Source: Ascaris suum (taxonomy: Eukaryota; Nematoda; Chromadorea; Rhabditida; Ascarididae). Taken from it: DNA of 64,000 nucleotides. The notes below the pieces were generated by a model. It ran no database searches, was not told the DNA's origin, and saw only the letters and a program-made list of their open reading frames with translations. The DNA lies in assembly GCA_013433145.1 (NCBI GenBank), contig CM024168.1, positions 17,871,868 to 17,935,867 on the forward strand. The letters are read 5' to 3'. Shown here one piece after another: positions 1 through 12,800 of this stretch (positions are counted from its first letter, which is position 1; each line of letters opens with the position of its first letter). The translations under genes and the position numbers were made by a program.

Positions 1-36
1 TGTATTGCCTGCCTTAGCGTGATCATTGATTGATAA

Positions 37-417
37 ATGACACCACAGTTTGAAAAATGTTTAAGAGCACATGCGATTTTTTGTTTTTGGCTTAAGGCGC
101 TCATTCGTGCTTTATTCCCCGAAATATTGGAATTGCAAGGTGTGTTGACCTCTCTACTTGAAATGGAAGGTTGCGAAAAGGGATTTTACTAGTAACCCAA
201 GGAGTGAGTAATAATGAGTTCTTTAGCAGAAGATCACTACATCTCTCAGCGCAAAACAGATGGAGCATTCGACAAATTCATCAGTAACAAAAGCGATTGA
301 ACAAATAAAACTTGCTTAAAACTTAGTGGAAGTAAGCTTAATGAAGAAGGCCTGGATGAAGCGATTCGATGTTTACGGGGACCTAATGCTCATGGTGCTT
401 TAAACAAGAATTTCTAG
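37..417 (+). other. Unrecognised interrupted reading frame
   Basis: One plus-strand frame starts with an ATG at 37, runs 51 codons to a TAG at 190-192, and reopens at an ATG at 214. It then passes a single TGA at 298-300 and ends at a TAG at 415-417. I recognise no protein family in it. It could be a decayed gene or transposon remnant, or chance openness in AT-rich DNA. It lies upstream of the first ATPase exon seen but does not resemble the ATPase segment that should precede it. The rest of 418-753 shows nothing recognisable. Confidence 0.15.
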
Positions 418-753
418 TATTTGCTTTCAGTTCATGAAAGTTCATTCGCAAGCAATAACAGATTTATTTTTCTTCTCAACACTACCCACCGTATAAGATG
501 AAAGCTTACTTCGATAGTTTTTAAGTGAGCAATGCCGCATTGCATACGTAGAGGAAGTACTCGTCATGTTAATAACAAGGTTTTCTTTCTAAAGTTCCTG
601 CTTTTTCTTTCTGAAGTTCTTGCTAAGTTCACAGAAAGAACATTCAAGACACGCTCTTCTTTCTAACTAACGATTGTGTTAATGATCTCTGGTAGTTTAT
701 GTACGTATCATAAAATCTTGGTTTGATTGAAGGTTGAGGCGAGTGGACATCAG

Positions 754-881
754 GAGGTCAAAGTGAGCGTCCTTGAGGGTAGAGAAGTGAACTGGGCTGT
801 TGCCAAAGGCGAGGATTTGGCTGCAATGAGTTCCGAACAGTGGAATCAACTCCTCGCTCATAACTACATCGTCTTTGCAAG
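754..881 (+). CDS. ATPase exon A (end of P domain)
   Basis: The exon reads [14 protein letters not shown], then [18 protein letters not shown] and NYIVFAR, matching the segment just before the ARTSPQQK motif of Na,K-ATPases. The acceptor is probably ATCAG at 749-753, which is more nematode-like than the alternative AAG at 730-732; that choice would add seven residues. The donor is GT at 882-883. The exon ends two bases into an arginine codon that is completed by the G at 15404. Confidence 0.85.
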
Positions 882-3800
882 GTCGGCTTTTTTTTTTGAA
901 ATCACTGTTGTTTTTGAGTAAATTTGCTTTCCGCAACGAGAGTTTGACACAATTTGCTTCTGTTTGACAGCGCTGCGATGAGAACAAAGTGAGGATTGTA
1001 TGAGCGTGTGGGACATATCCTAATTCGTAGCCTGAAGAGTTCTTTACCTGCTCGTATTGTCCTTCCATCCTTATGCAAAGCTGTCTTCCAGTAGTAACGG
1101 TAGTCTCTAGTATAATCCGTTGCCATATCACTCAACTGAGGATGACATTGAAGAAAACCACATTCACTGATGACGTTAAAGCTACCCATTACCCCCCGCA
1201 CAAGTATCGGTCTGGCTTGTTGCCAAATACACCATCTACCAACTCATTAAAAAAACTTTGTGGTTTTTAGGTTTCCGGGTGTCTTCAACCGGTTTCTTGT
1301 AAACATAAGCATTCACACATAAAAACACTTTATATGTGATTTCCTTATAAAAAAGGGATGATTATTTGAATGGCCATATCTGGGAAGAGAAGCCCTAGAA
1401 GGGAAATAAAAGTGGACATTGCATATTTGCAAATAGAATAAAACAACTTTGCATGTTCTCGATTAAATCAAAACGGACCGACAAAATTAGATCAAACCAT
1501 TGAAGCGTCAGTTGATTCTTGCATCCTGTACTCTTCAGAAGTGCTCTAGTCTTGCGATCGTCACTTTCCGCTTTCTTTCGTTTGTCAGCATCACGTTTTA
1601 GCTTGTATCAACCACTACTTCAACTCCATTTGCAATATTAGAGCTCTTTGCCATGAGTGCTTAGGAGTTCGGGTCCCTGTGTGAGGCCATTGTTGTTCGA
1701 GTTAGATAAACGATTTTAGGTGAAAGCTGTTGAAGCGCTTTCACTGAAATAAAAGCAGTTTAATTTGTTGCTAGCAAGCAGCTATTTTATTATAGTAGTC
1801 CAAGGGAGAAGTGGGGAGACACTTTAAATTTCTGAATTCCACGCTGAAACAATTTGGTGAACAAAGGCAAATCCGGCCATTCATTTTCTCACTGAGAAAG
1901 CATCTTCGAAAAAGCTGGTACGAATCAACGATTTTTCTTCCCAGTCAGGCGTAGGAGGCTAGGAAGAAAACAGCTACCTTCTCGTCTCGAACTCAAGCTT
2001 TAATAAGGTAACGATTGTGTCAGAGGATTGAGTCACTTCACAGTTTTAATGAAATGTAAGATTTTGGACAGTTCCAATCAACATCTAACGCTCATTTCCT
2101 CTTCTGTCCCCACATCGCGCTCTTCCTTTCCTTCTCAGCACTTATTTAGTAGAATTTAACTTAACCACTATCGAACCTCGAATCTGGTTGCCAAGTTTGC
2201 TGAAATTTTCCAGCAATATCATCGTGTTTTCTCGATTACTCGCCACTTATAGGCGTCTAGTTGACACAAACAATCGTTGAGTTCATCCGCTCTTAATAGG
2301 AATGCGCAGTAGGCGCTATATGCTGTATGAAGTGACATTCTTGAGTGGCTAAACGGGCGCAACACTATATAAGGCTTCTTTTTGAGGAGTCTCACAAATA
2401 GTGGCTCAAGCATTCTGATTCTCTTCGAAGAAACAGCTTCTTGATGAGGAGGGTCGAATTTCGAAAATAACAGCAGCAAACGATTGCCTCGAGCGATTCG
2501 CTTCGCCCTACGGCGTGGGAGTAAAAACGGCCTTTGCGCTGAACGCTTGTTGTGCCGGCGATTTGGGGGTTTGCAGGGTTCGTTTAGAAGAGAATGAAGA
2601 GAGAGGTATCTTAGTTGCAAGGTGCGCTCATCGCTTCACGCTTTTTCGTTCACACCCGCCAACGCATCGTCGTAATCCATGCTCACAAGCCGACCGCCTA
2701 AGCATCTCGATGGGTAGTTGACAGCAATTCAAGTGCCACTCTCTGATTCATAGAACGGGAAATCACTGTTTGTACTCATCCGACGTTAGTATCGAATCGG
2801 AACTGTGTGAACGGCAAACTTTTTCAATCGAAGCGGAATGAGATCAACTCCACTGTGGGCAGAATGCTACTCTCATTCAATTTGGTTTTGGAAAAGTGGA
2901 TAGAACAGTGTAAAAGCGTTCAGTTGTTGTCCAAGTACAGCTAGCTAAACGCATATTTGTAACTGTTTTGAAATCACACTTTTCAGTAATTTCGAGTATT
3001 TTGCAACCAAAGAATCAACCTGGCAGGACGATAGGAAAGTGCCTTTCTTTTAAACAGTAATGAAACAGTTTGAAGGTGCGGTTTTGAATATACCGGAGCT
3101 GAATGTCCTGCTTCAAACTGCTATTAAAAATCTGTTATGGAAATATGTATGGGCGAAATAATTAACCCATTTAAAAAGTACTTTTTATATGATAGCACTA
3201 GAATTTTTGAAAGAATACATCGGGGTATCGTGGAACGAAGAAGAGGTCGGTCGTCACCCGATTCCCTTCTTCATTTCATCGACTGTCTCGTTTATTCTAA
3301 ATAAATTGTACTGATATCCTTGGGCAAAAACTAACTCATTAACCTGCTGACGGTTAATAATCAGTAAAAAAGTTTTACTTGCGATATTGCCCACATTGGA
3401 ACAGTTGTCTCGCAACTGCTGAAAAAACTGAACGACAGAGTGGTGTTGTGCGTTTATTCTTTTTTTTTCTGAAATATTTTGGTGATGTGAAATCACTTAA
3501 TGCATGCTTGCAAAGGTAGAACAAATGTCAAATATTTAGTTATAGGATTAAAGTGAAAATGAATAAAGTATTCGTTTATGATAGAGGGAGAGAGAGGGAC
3601 GAGAGTTTTTGAATGCCTTTTGTCGTAGTGGTGCAAGATGAGTTTCATTCTATGGTAAAGTGTGAAGCTTGACGTCACAAGGTTCGAAGTGATTTGCACT
3701 TTACGTTCACAAGGATTATGAAGACGGAAGTAGTGAACTAAGGACTATTCAAGAAAAAGTGTGTCTTCCTTTTAGCTGCGGCAAAATCAACTTGTTACTT

Positions 3801-6800
3801 GGTGCGAGAAATCAATATGACTAATTTAATTAGAGCTCTACTTGAGGCATTTTCTATTTTGAATGTCGCCAACTTTTCTGTGTGAAAATATCAGCGAATA
3901 GCGAATGTAACGTAAGGCCTCAAAATGTCTTTATGATCACTTGCTGCAACACGCAGTTATCGATTTAATAAACCAAATTAAGCTGAACTGATGACAGAAA
4001 TCCACTGAACGGTGTAACTTCAAAGACAGACTTGATGATTAGTGAGGGATAGAAGATGCACAGAGAGTGCTGGCAAAAGTGCTCCGGCATTTGTAGTTGC
4101 ACGAGAAGCATGAAAATAAATAAACGAACATCAACAAACACAAAGAAATGACTCGTGTATAAGTAGAACAGCGAGCCGATCCGCTCAACATCTATTGGTT
4201 CTAAGTTTGCAAACCATTTCCCATTACAAGCAAAATTAAGACACACGATCATTTAGAAACGCATCGTTCTAAACATGCGGATACACTTTCAAAAGTCTTT
4301 GTTGTGCTTAACTATGCAAAAGCATTTGGGTTCCTGTTCTTTTTATACCCGCCCACTAAAGCGTTTGTATTTGAGTTGATTTGCTTGTATCTTTTTTTCG
4401 GCACTAATGAGCACATCTTTCGCATCCGCATTTCTGTGTATCTCTTTGAAGAATATGAATTAAGCCATGAAGCTGAGCTTTATAGAGATTTCGCTATGAT
4501 TCGTTGTCAGGGCTTAAGATTTTATACTCAGAATTTTGCGGACTTAAATTTCAAGAGTCGCTGGCTAAAGTCGGCAGGTTGAAACATGTTGCAACAGGCA
4601 CACACATACACACGAATAAAATAAACTTGTTCTTATAATGCGCGTTTTTGTATGATGCAGGAAATGCAAACTACGCGACGTTTGCATAGAACACCGTTAG
4701 AAGTAAATTAACACTTCGCAAGCAATTTTTACCATTGCAATCGAATGCTTTATCTTTCCAATTTGCTTCATTAGGTGCGAATATTGCAACTTTTGTAAGG
4801 AATGTCAGCCTCATTGCGCTCACCACTACATTCATGATTCGAGCCCACAAATCATAGTTTTCAACGATAATTGGGGCGGGTGAGGTTTTCTTTCTGAAGT
4901 ACGCAGAGGAAACTTTTATAAAGAGAACGTTCATTTCTTACATTGTGGTAGAAATTTGGCGATTGATTCATGTAGTAGTTTAAGTGTTGCAGCGGCCTTT
5001 TTCGTTTCTGAAAAGTGGTTTGATTAGAGCGCTGCACAAAGCGTTGTAAATGCTAACCTCATTGAAGGGGCTCATACTATTGGCGCATCGAAACTGCTAT
5101 AGCAGGCAAAGGCCAACTTCAGGCTCTTAGAGACGAGATTGTCCAAGATAAGTAAGTTATATGTTTTCTGACGGATCATTAGGTTTTATGTTGTTAGGCA
5201 TATGAAAGAACCTTTAGGCGTACAAAAAAATATTTGAATTTTACGTTGTTCACATACTTTTCTTACTCTTACAGTTAGTCCAGAAACAGGTTCTTTCGCA
5301 TTGAGAAGAAATTATGAAAGTGCACTATGAAAAAAAATTTGACAGCATAATGACGCATACTTTTGATCCTTTTCCTTGGTTATACCTAGTAAATGTGTGC
5401 CTTTTTGTTTAGCTTTTCGAACCATCATTGAATTAAGGAAATAAATATGCCAAAATACATGAAACCAGGAAGAGGACAACCATTCTGTTATTATGGGTTA
5501 GCTGTATGTTCTGTGAGGATTGTCATATGTAACGAATAAACTTTCACAATCTTTGATTAAAGCACTCGAAGGGCATCGCAAGAGTGAAACTGTTGAGCAC
5601 ACAATGCGCTTCTTCAAAAGTACACTTCCCATCGCATACATAGACTGTGCTGATCATTCTGCTCGCCTACCTATGAAATTTCCATTTGCTCATCGAATGT
5701 TAGTGGAGATCGCGATCTAAAGTGACCGTAAATGAGCTGAACGAAGTTGAATAAATCAACTGAACTGTGAACAAGCCAAGTAAAGACATCACGGCAAATG
5801 GAGTTCATTGTGTATATTTGCAGCACTTTTTTAAGACTTATTTTGACTGCAGCCGTTATAGAACTACATGAGCAAATATGCAAGCCCAGCTTACATGTCA
5901 ATAATTCTATATATCTAATGCATAGCCTATGTACCCTATAGATTTCAATGAATATACAAACCATCGAGCGAGTATCTCTCCAGCAGCACTCAACTTTGTG
6001 AAGATGACTTTCTGAAAACTTGGTAGTAACGCTGGCGCGCGGGAGGAGTCTGTTTGCGGAAGTCTAAATGCTAATCTGAGATTGTCGGATTGGATCGATA
6101 ATGGATCAAGCGTGGTTAGCGCTGCTGCAAAAATCGGCGGAAGACAACGCTACCGTGTGGGATATGCTGCGTCACGCAGCAAATAGTGGCACGTAGCAGC
6201 CGCATTACGTGGCTCGAGATGCCTGAGCTCAGGCAAGCCACTATTTCTGGAGCTTTACACAGGTTTTGTGCACTTTACACTGCACCAGCCGGCTTATCCG
6301 AGCAAGCATATTGAGGAGTGCGAGGAGCATCGCTCGCTTCATTGCTCGGTTGTGTGCGATCGTCTGTTGGCCGCCTGCAAAGAGCAGCCAACTCACAGAG
6401 TGCTGCTGCTTTTCCTTAGCCAACCCTAACTGTCCATTCGTCCGTCTTTATCCATTTCTGTCTACGACTGCGTCCGCCATCAGTAGTTACCACAGCGATG
6501 TCTGATACTCTCTACAGAAGTGCTTCGATGGCACTGCGCTCTAGCGCAGCAGATATAGGAACGTATGCACCGATGGCTGTTGCTGATTTAGGCAGTCTGA
6601 CGCGACTTGAGGACAAAATCCGTCTGCTGCAGGACGACTTCGAGTCAGAGCGCGAGCTGCGAAACCGCATTGAGCGGGAACGTGCCGATTTGAGTGTGCA
6701 ACTGATTGCTCTCACAGATCGGCTGCAGGATGCGGAGTGTGCAACCGATAGTCAGATTGAGTCGAATCGCAAGCGTGAGGCAGAATTGCAGAAGCTGCGC

Positions 6801-9800
6801 AAGCTGCTCGAAGAGTCACAACTGGAGAGCGAGGATGCTATGAATGTATTGCGGAAGAAACATCAGGATGCTTGTTTAGACTACTCCGAGCAAATCGAAC
6901 AATTGCAGAAGAAAAACTCGAAAATCGACCGTGAGCGTCAGCGTCTTCAGCATGAAGTTATTGAACTCACTGCAACTATCGATCAGCTACAGAAGGATAA
7001 GCACGTCGCTGAAAAGGCCGCTGAACGCTTCGAGCAACAAACTATTGAACTGAACAATAAGGTCGAGGATCTTAATAAACATGTCAACGACTTGGCGCAA
7101 CAACGACAACGACTTCAAGCCGAAAACAGCGATCTTCTTGCTGAAATCCATGATCAAAAGGTACAACTGGATAATCTGCAGCACGTCAAGTATCAACTAG
7201 CACAACAGCTCGAGGAAGCCCGCCGACGCTTGGAAGATGCTGAACGTGAGCGCTCTCAGATGCAATCTCAGCTGCATCAGGTGCAACTTGAACTCGATTC
7301 TGTGCGCGTCGCGCTCGATGAAGAGAGTGCAGCGCGTGTTGAAGCTGAACACAAGCTGGCGCTGGCCAACACAGAAATTACGCAGTGGAAGAGCAAATTC
7401 GATGCAGAGGTAGCGCTTCATCATGAAGAAGTGGAAGATCTGCGTAAGAAGATGATGCAGAAACAAGCGGAATATGAGGAACAGATCGAGATCATGCTTC
7501 AGAAGGTTTCACAGCTAGAGAAGGCGAAAGCACGCCTGCAGAGTGAAGTGGAAGTGCTTATCGTCGATTTGGAGAAGGCACAAAATACGATTGCTGTACT
7601 CGAGCGTGCTAAGGAGCAACTGGAAAAGCTAGTCGTGGAATTGAAGACTCGTATCGATGAACTCAACGTTGAGCTAGAAGCAGCACAACGCGAAGCTCGT
7701 GCAGCACTTGCTGAACTTCAGAAGATGAAGCAGCTATATGAGAAAGCTGTTGAACAGAAGGAGGCACTTGCACGTGAGAACAAGAAACTTCAAGACGATC
7801 TGCACGAGGCGAACGAGGCACTTGCCGACGCCAATCGCAAGCTGCATGAGCTTGATCTCGAGAATGCACGTCTTGCTGGAGAGATTCGTGACCTTCAGAC
7901 GGCTCTTAAGGAATCGGAAGCTGCCCGACGCGATGCTGAAGCACGTGCACAGCGGGCCCTTGCCGAGCTACAGCAGTTGCGCATCGAAATGGAGCGTCGT
8001 CTACAGGAGAAGGAAGAGGAAATGGAAGCCCTTCGTAAGTCGATGCAATTCGAAATCGATCGTTTGGCGGCCGCGCTTGCTGACGCCGAAGCGCGCATGA
8101 AGGCCGAGATCGCACGCCTTCGCAAAAAGTACCAGGCGGAAATCGCTGAATTGGAGATGACCGTCGACAATCTGAATCGTGCAAACATCGAGGCGCAGAA
8201 GACAATTAAGAAGCAGAGCGAACAGATAATCGCAATTCAGGCTACTCTCGAGGACACTCAACGCCAATTGCAGCAGACACTTGACCAATATGCTCTGGCA
8301 CAACGCAAGATTTCTGTATTGAGCGCAGAACTCGAGGAGTGCAAGACAGCGCTCGACAACGCGATCCGTGCTCGCAAACAAGCCGAAGCCGATCTCGAGG
8401 AAGCTCATGTAAGCTTGCTTTTGTGCTCTTTTAGTTTATTTAAATACATAATATTTGCAGATTAAATGCGATTATTCTCCTTAGCGGTAGAATATCGTTA
8501 ATGCATCGCTTATTTAGGAGATAATTTTTGAGATTCGATTCTTTTGGTTCACAAAGGATATATCTGCATTATTTCCACAATTAACGGTTAAATACGTTGC
8601 AACTAGCTGTAGGCGATTGTCTATCCATGATCTGTAATACTGTTTAACCGAGCAGCTAAATTGAGATTCACTTTCATTTCAAACAGATTTCATCTCCTCT
8701 CATAATCGTAATTAAAATTGACACAAAATAACGTTTGGAACTCGATTTGTGCCTTGAAAATGAAAGCATGTTGAAATATATATTAAGGGACATTAGTTTG
8801 CTAACCATTTTAGGGCATTTCATTTATTTCCCATTAATGCACTTGAAGCGCCCCCCTGAGACGCCTCAGGTGTGCTAGTGAGAAATTTCTCTCTTCCCTC
8901 TTCAAGTTTAATTCGCACTTTTCATTCCTTATTTCTAATTTTTCCATTCTTTGATATCACATATCCCATCATTTCCACTCAGTTTCAAATGTATCCTGCC
9001 GATTTGCAATATATTTTTCTATTATTTGAATGTTTCGTTCGACTTTACTGGTTGCGTTGTTCACGGAAGTGGTGAAAAACTAATCCCCCCCCCCCCCAAA
9101 AAAAAGGGTTTTTCACCTGTTTTTCATATTGACCACCTGAAAGCGCTTTTTTTTTTAAATTTTGTGCACCTCATTGTTTGCATCCTTACAATTGCCAAAC
9201 GGAAATTCAAATGATAATCTAAAGTTTGCGGATGATTTTATGTAATATTCAGGATGTACAATATATTTTTCATTCATTTTCCGCAATCAGTGAAAAGCAT
9301 CTTGTGTTCCTAATGCATCCCGTCCTTACCCACCTAAAATATTTATGGGTGTGCAGTCAAATATTCTATGCGGGGTTTTCTTGACATTTTAATGTTATTT
9401 CTTACAATTCCAAGATCTTTTCTAATTTGGAGCGTTTTACAAACCTTTTATGTGTTTTTCCAAGTTGGCACCTGCAAAGCACATTACGGTGACTTTATAT
9501 GCATTTGCCTGCCTGTTTATCTGTTTGTTTGCCTATCTGTCTGTCTACCTCTCTCTCTAGTGTTTAAGCTTAGGAACCACTAAGGATTGAGTTCTGAAGT
9601 TTGATGGAGATGAAGAATACCGTAGGCTGTCCTTAGGCATCATCTTTCAATATGTTTGAAATTTTGAAATGTGCAAAGTTCGAAATCCAATATATTTGAG
9701 ATATATATCACATTGAAATTTCAATAAAAACATTATGTCGGAAAAGAATTCAATATCTTTACCTTCGACCTTTGAAAAACTCATCCATTCTTAAAGTGGG

Positions 9801-12800
9801 AGAAGGTCTCACGCATTTTGCTATCGGCGACGTTTCATTTTTTGCTGGTCGGATTGCAAAGGCGGATTTTTCGCAAAAGTTTATATGAGCGAACTTATTG
9901 GTTAGTAGGTAATGAAATTAGTTCACCGGGAAAGAGAAGTGACTATCGCCTATCCGATTGCTACAATATGCTTTTATACGCAGATGGTGGAAAATGATAG
10001 GGTGGTCAAATCGAGTTTCATTTGTAAAATTTTAAAATGTGGAGAATTCTTTGATGGGAGTCATCAGAATTGCTAAGTTATGAGCTTAAAATTCAGAATT
10101 GGTTCTGATTTTGATGATATGCATCTCTTTAAGCAATCATTTCTAAGATATTTTCACCTATTCGACAAGTAAGGCAACTTCTTTTTTTCAGCGCAAAATG
10201 GTAAAATGGTAATAGTTCGTTTCGCTGGAATATATACCAAAATTACTTATGCATATTTATTTCTACCGCTAATCTTATTTTTACTTATGATAATCTAGGA
10301 GTACAGGTCTTAACTTATGCAAACCTCATTGCTCACGACACAGCGGCTATCAATTAGAAGTTTGTACACCGATCACGCTCTTCATTTTGGAAATAGCCGA
10401 CTGCTTTGAAAAACGCCTGAATTGGTTAAACACCATCGGAGGATGAAAAACGGGGGCATCATTGTAAATATTTGACAGTGTGACAGCTTACCTTTCTTGA
10501 GGTGTTTAGCATTTCATTTATAAAGGAGAATAATTGTGTGTTTTATACAATTGTTGTGATAAGATACTAACAATCAAAAAAAAAGTTGTTTCTGTTTTGA
10601 GTGACATATAGTCTTATTCTTTCTGTCATTTCTTACAAGGTCGAAAATCGACACTTGCAAGAGAACGATTAGGAAGTTTTGTGTACCGATAAGCGAAAAA
10701 ATGCATCAATGTTCGATGCTCCATTGTTGAGTCACACATCACGTAATTTTATATTCACTGTGCACTGAATTATTTGCAATAAAATTTCATGTTGAGATAC
10801 TGAAAATGACTTTTTGCTATACGTTTATATGCGTATGCTGATGAAAGAAGCGGACATCCGGCGTTCAACATATTTTTTTAAAGTGTTGTGGACCTCTGGA
10901 CATCCGGGCATGATAGCATAGCGTGCCACGAGGTAGCATTGTCATCGTCACTGTTACAAGTTAGCCTTTTATGTGTATTTCTTAATTGCGTGCTGCATAG
11001 AAAAGTATATTGCTCGTTGCTATTTGAATTAAAAAATTTCAGGTGCGCATCTCGGACTTGACGTCGATCAATAGCAATCTGACGGCAATTAAGAACAAAT
11101 TGGAGACCGAGCTGTCGACCGCGCAAGCTGACCTCGACGAAGTGACGAAAGAGCTGCACGCAGCTGACGAACGTGCCAACCGTGCACTGGCTGATGCCGC
11201 GCGTGCAGTTCAGGAACTTCATGAGGAGCAGGAACACTCAATGAAAATCGACGCTCTTCGCAAAAGTCTCGAAGAGCAGGTTAAACAGCTCCAGGTTCAG
11301 ATCCAGGAAGCTGAGGCTGCGGCGTTGCTTGGTGGCAAGCGTGTTATCGCGAAATTGGAGACACGTATTCGTGATCTTGAAGTAGCGCTCGATGAAGAAA
11401 CGCGAAGACATAAGGAAACGCAGAGTGCATTGCGCAAGAAGGATCGTCGTATCAAGGAGGTGCAGATGCAGATCGATGAAGAGCACAAGATGTACGTGAT
11501 GGCCCAAGACACGGCAGATCGTCTGCTCGAGAAGCTCAACATCCAGAAGCGCCAGCTAGGTGAAGCTGAAGCGATGACGATGCAGAATCTGCAGAGGGTA
11601 CGACGATACCAGCGTGAACTCGAGGATGCTGAAGGTCGTGCTGATCAGGCCGAAAGTTCGCTGCAATTGATCCGTGCCAAGCACCGCAGTACCGTCGCTA
11701 TAGGCAAGGCCACAGACGTGTATGTTGTTGAAGAGGACTAAGACTGTTTGAACGCGACGCTTGAGCCGAATCCAATTTCACGTTTGAATGTCTTGTTTAT
11801 ATTCTCATCCATCCTCACCGCCAAAACATTTTGACGGTGTTTTGTTCGCTGTGCTCGCTTACGGTTATCAAAAACGATGTTTTTTAATTACATACGGTTC
11901 GCAGCCAAGTCAGTATAAAATTTAAAAGCGGCATACCTCTCAGTTTTTGCATGCATTTCACTTGAAGTAACCACCACTCTTATAGTAGCACAGTTTCGAA
12001 ATTCTGGAAAGCATATTCGTTTTACTTCAGTAACCAAAAAATTTAACAGGGCGTGCTGTCGAAGTAGAACGTTATTGCAGCGTGCTTCTTATTTCTTTAT
12101 GCTTATTTATACAACAGTTTTAATAGATACAGGGTAGTTTTTTGGGATGGACATCTTAGCTACCCAGGTCGAGAGGCTGTGAACCGTCGGTTGCTGTGCA
12201 GAGTTGCGCATGCTTTCTGCTACCTTAGGAACGAGCCTTTGTATAAATAGTTGCTGCTTTATTGATTAACGCTTAGCTTTTGTGTATGTTTTCGAGAGTA
12301 ACGAAAACGATGTTATATTTCATTCGCTGTGGAGTGGAGAGCTGCTGATCTCCTCTATCCGCTCCGAGTTACCGCTGAAATGAAATTGCACGCGGAAAAA
12401 TCTTTCAAATGAAGTTTCTAGTTGCGTTTTCTCCTCTAAACACAATTGTATTCACACTGCCTGTTGGCGTCGTTCTTGCGTTCAGAACTGTATTCGTTGT
12501 TATCTGATGTGTTCTCTTCCCCTTTTAAGGTTCGACGACATCGATCGCACAACACTTCTTATCTTTCATGTTCAAAAATGTAAAGTTTTGTTCAATGAGA
12601 AGTAAAAGCAAACAATATTTCACTGTTTTCCACCTGGACACTGCATTAGGAAACTTACTGTGAAGACGCCAAGGGACGGATGCATCTTTGGTATTGATGA
12701 GGGAGGACCAAGCACATATTGATATTACGGTTTCATCTCACTACACTATCATCGTTTCATCACTGTTGAGTACAGAAGCCTGTCGCCAATCTCAAACGCA

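Larger units (their letters stand above)
8409..11042 (+). other. Paramyosin intron
   Basis: A 2634-base GT-AG phase 0 intron. It is AT-rich, with a poly-C/poly-A tract at 9085-9105 and a CTGT-type simple repeat near 9501-9560. No gene is recognised inside it. Confidence 0.9.

Noticed and set aside
7738..8100. Plus-strand 120-residue arginine-rich frame inside paramyosin exon 1
   Set aside because: It is an out-of-frame shadow of the paramyosin frame.
7663..8408. Long minus-strand open frames opposite paramyosin
   Set aside because: They are antisense shadows of a coiled-coil coding sequence whose codon bias suppresses antisense stops. Their translations have no family resemblance.
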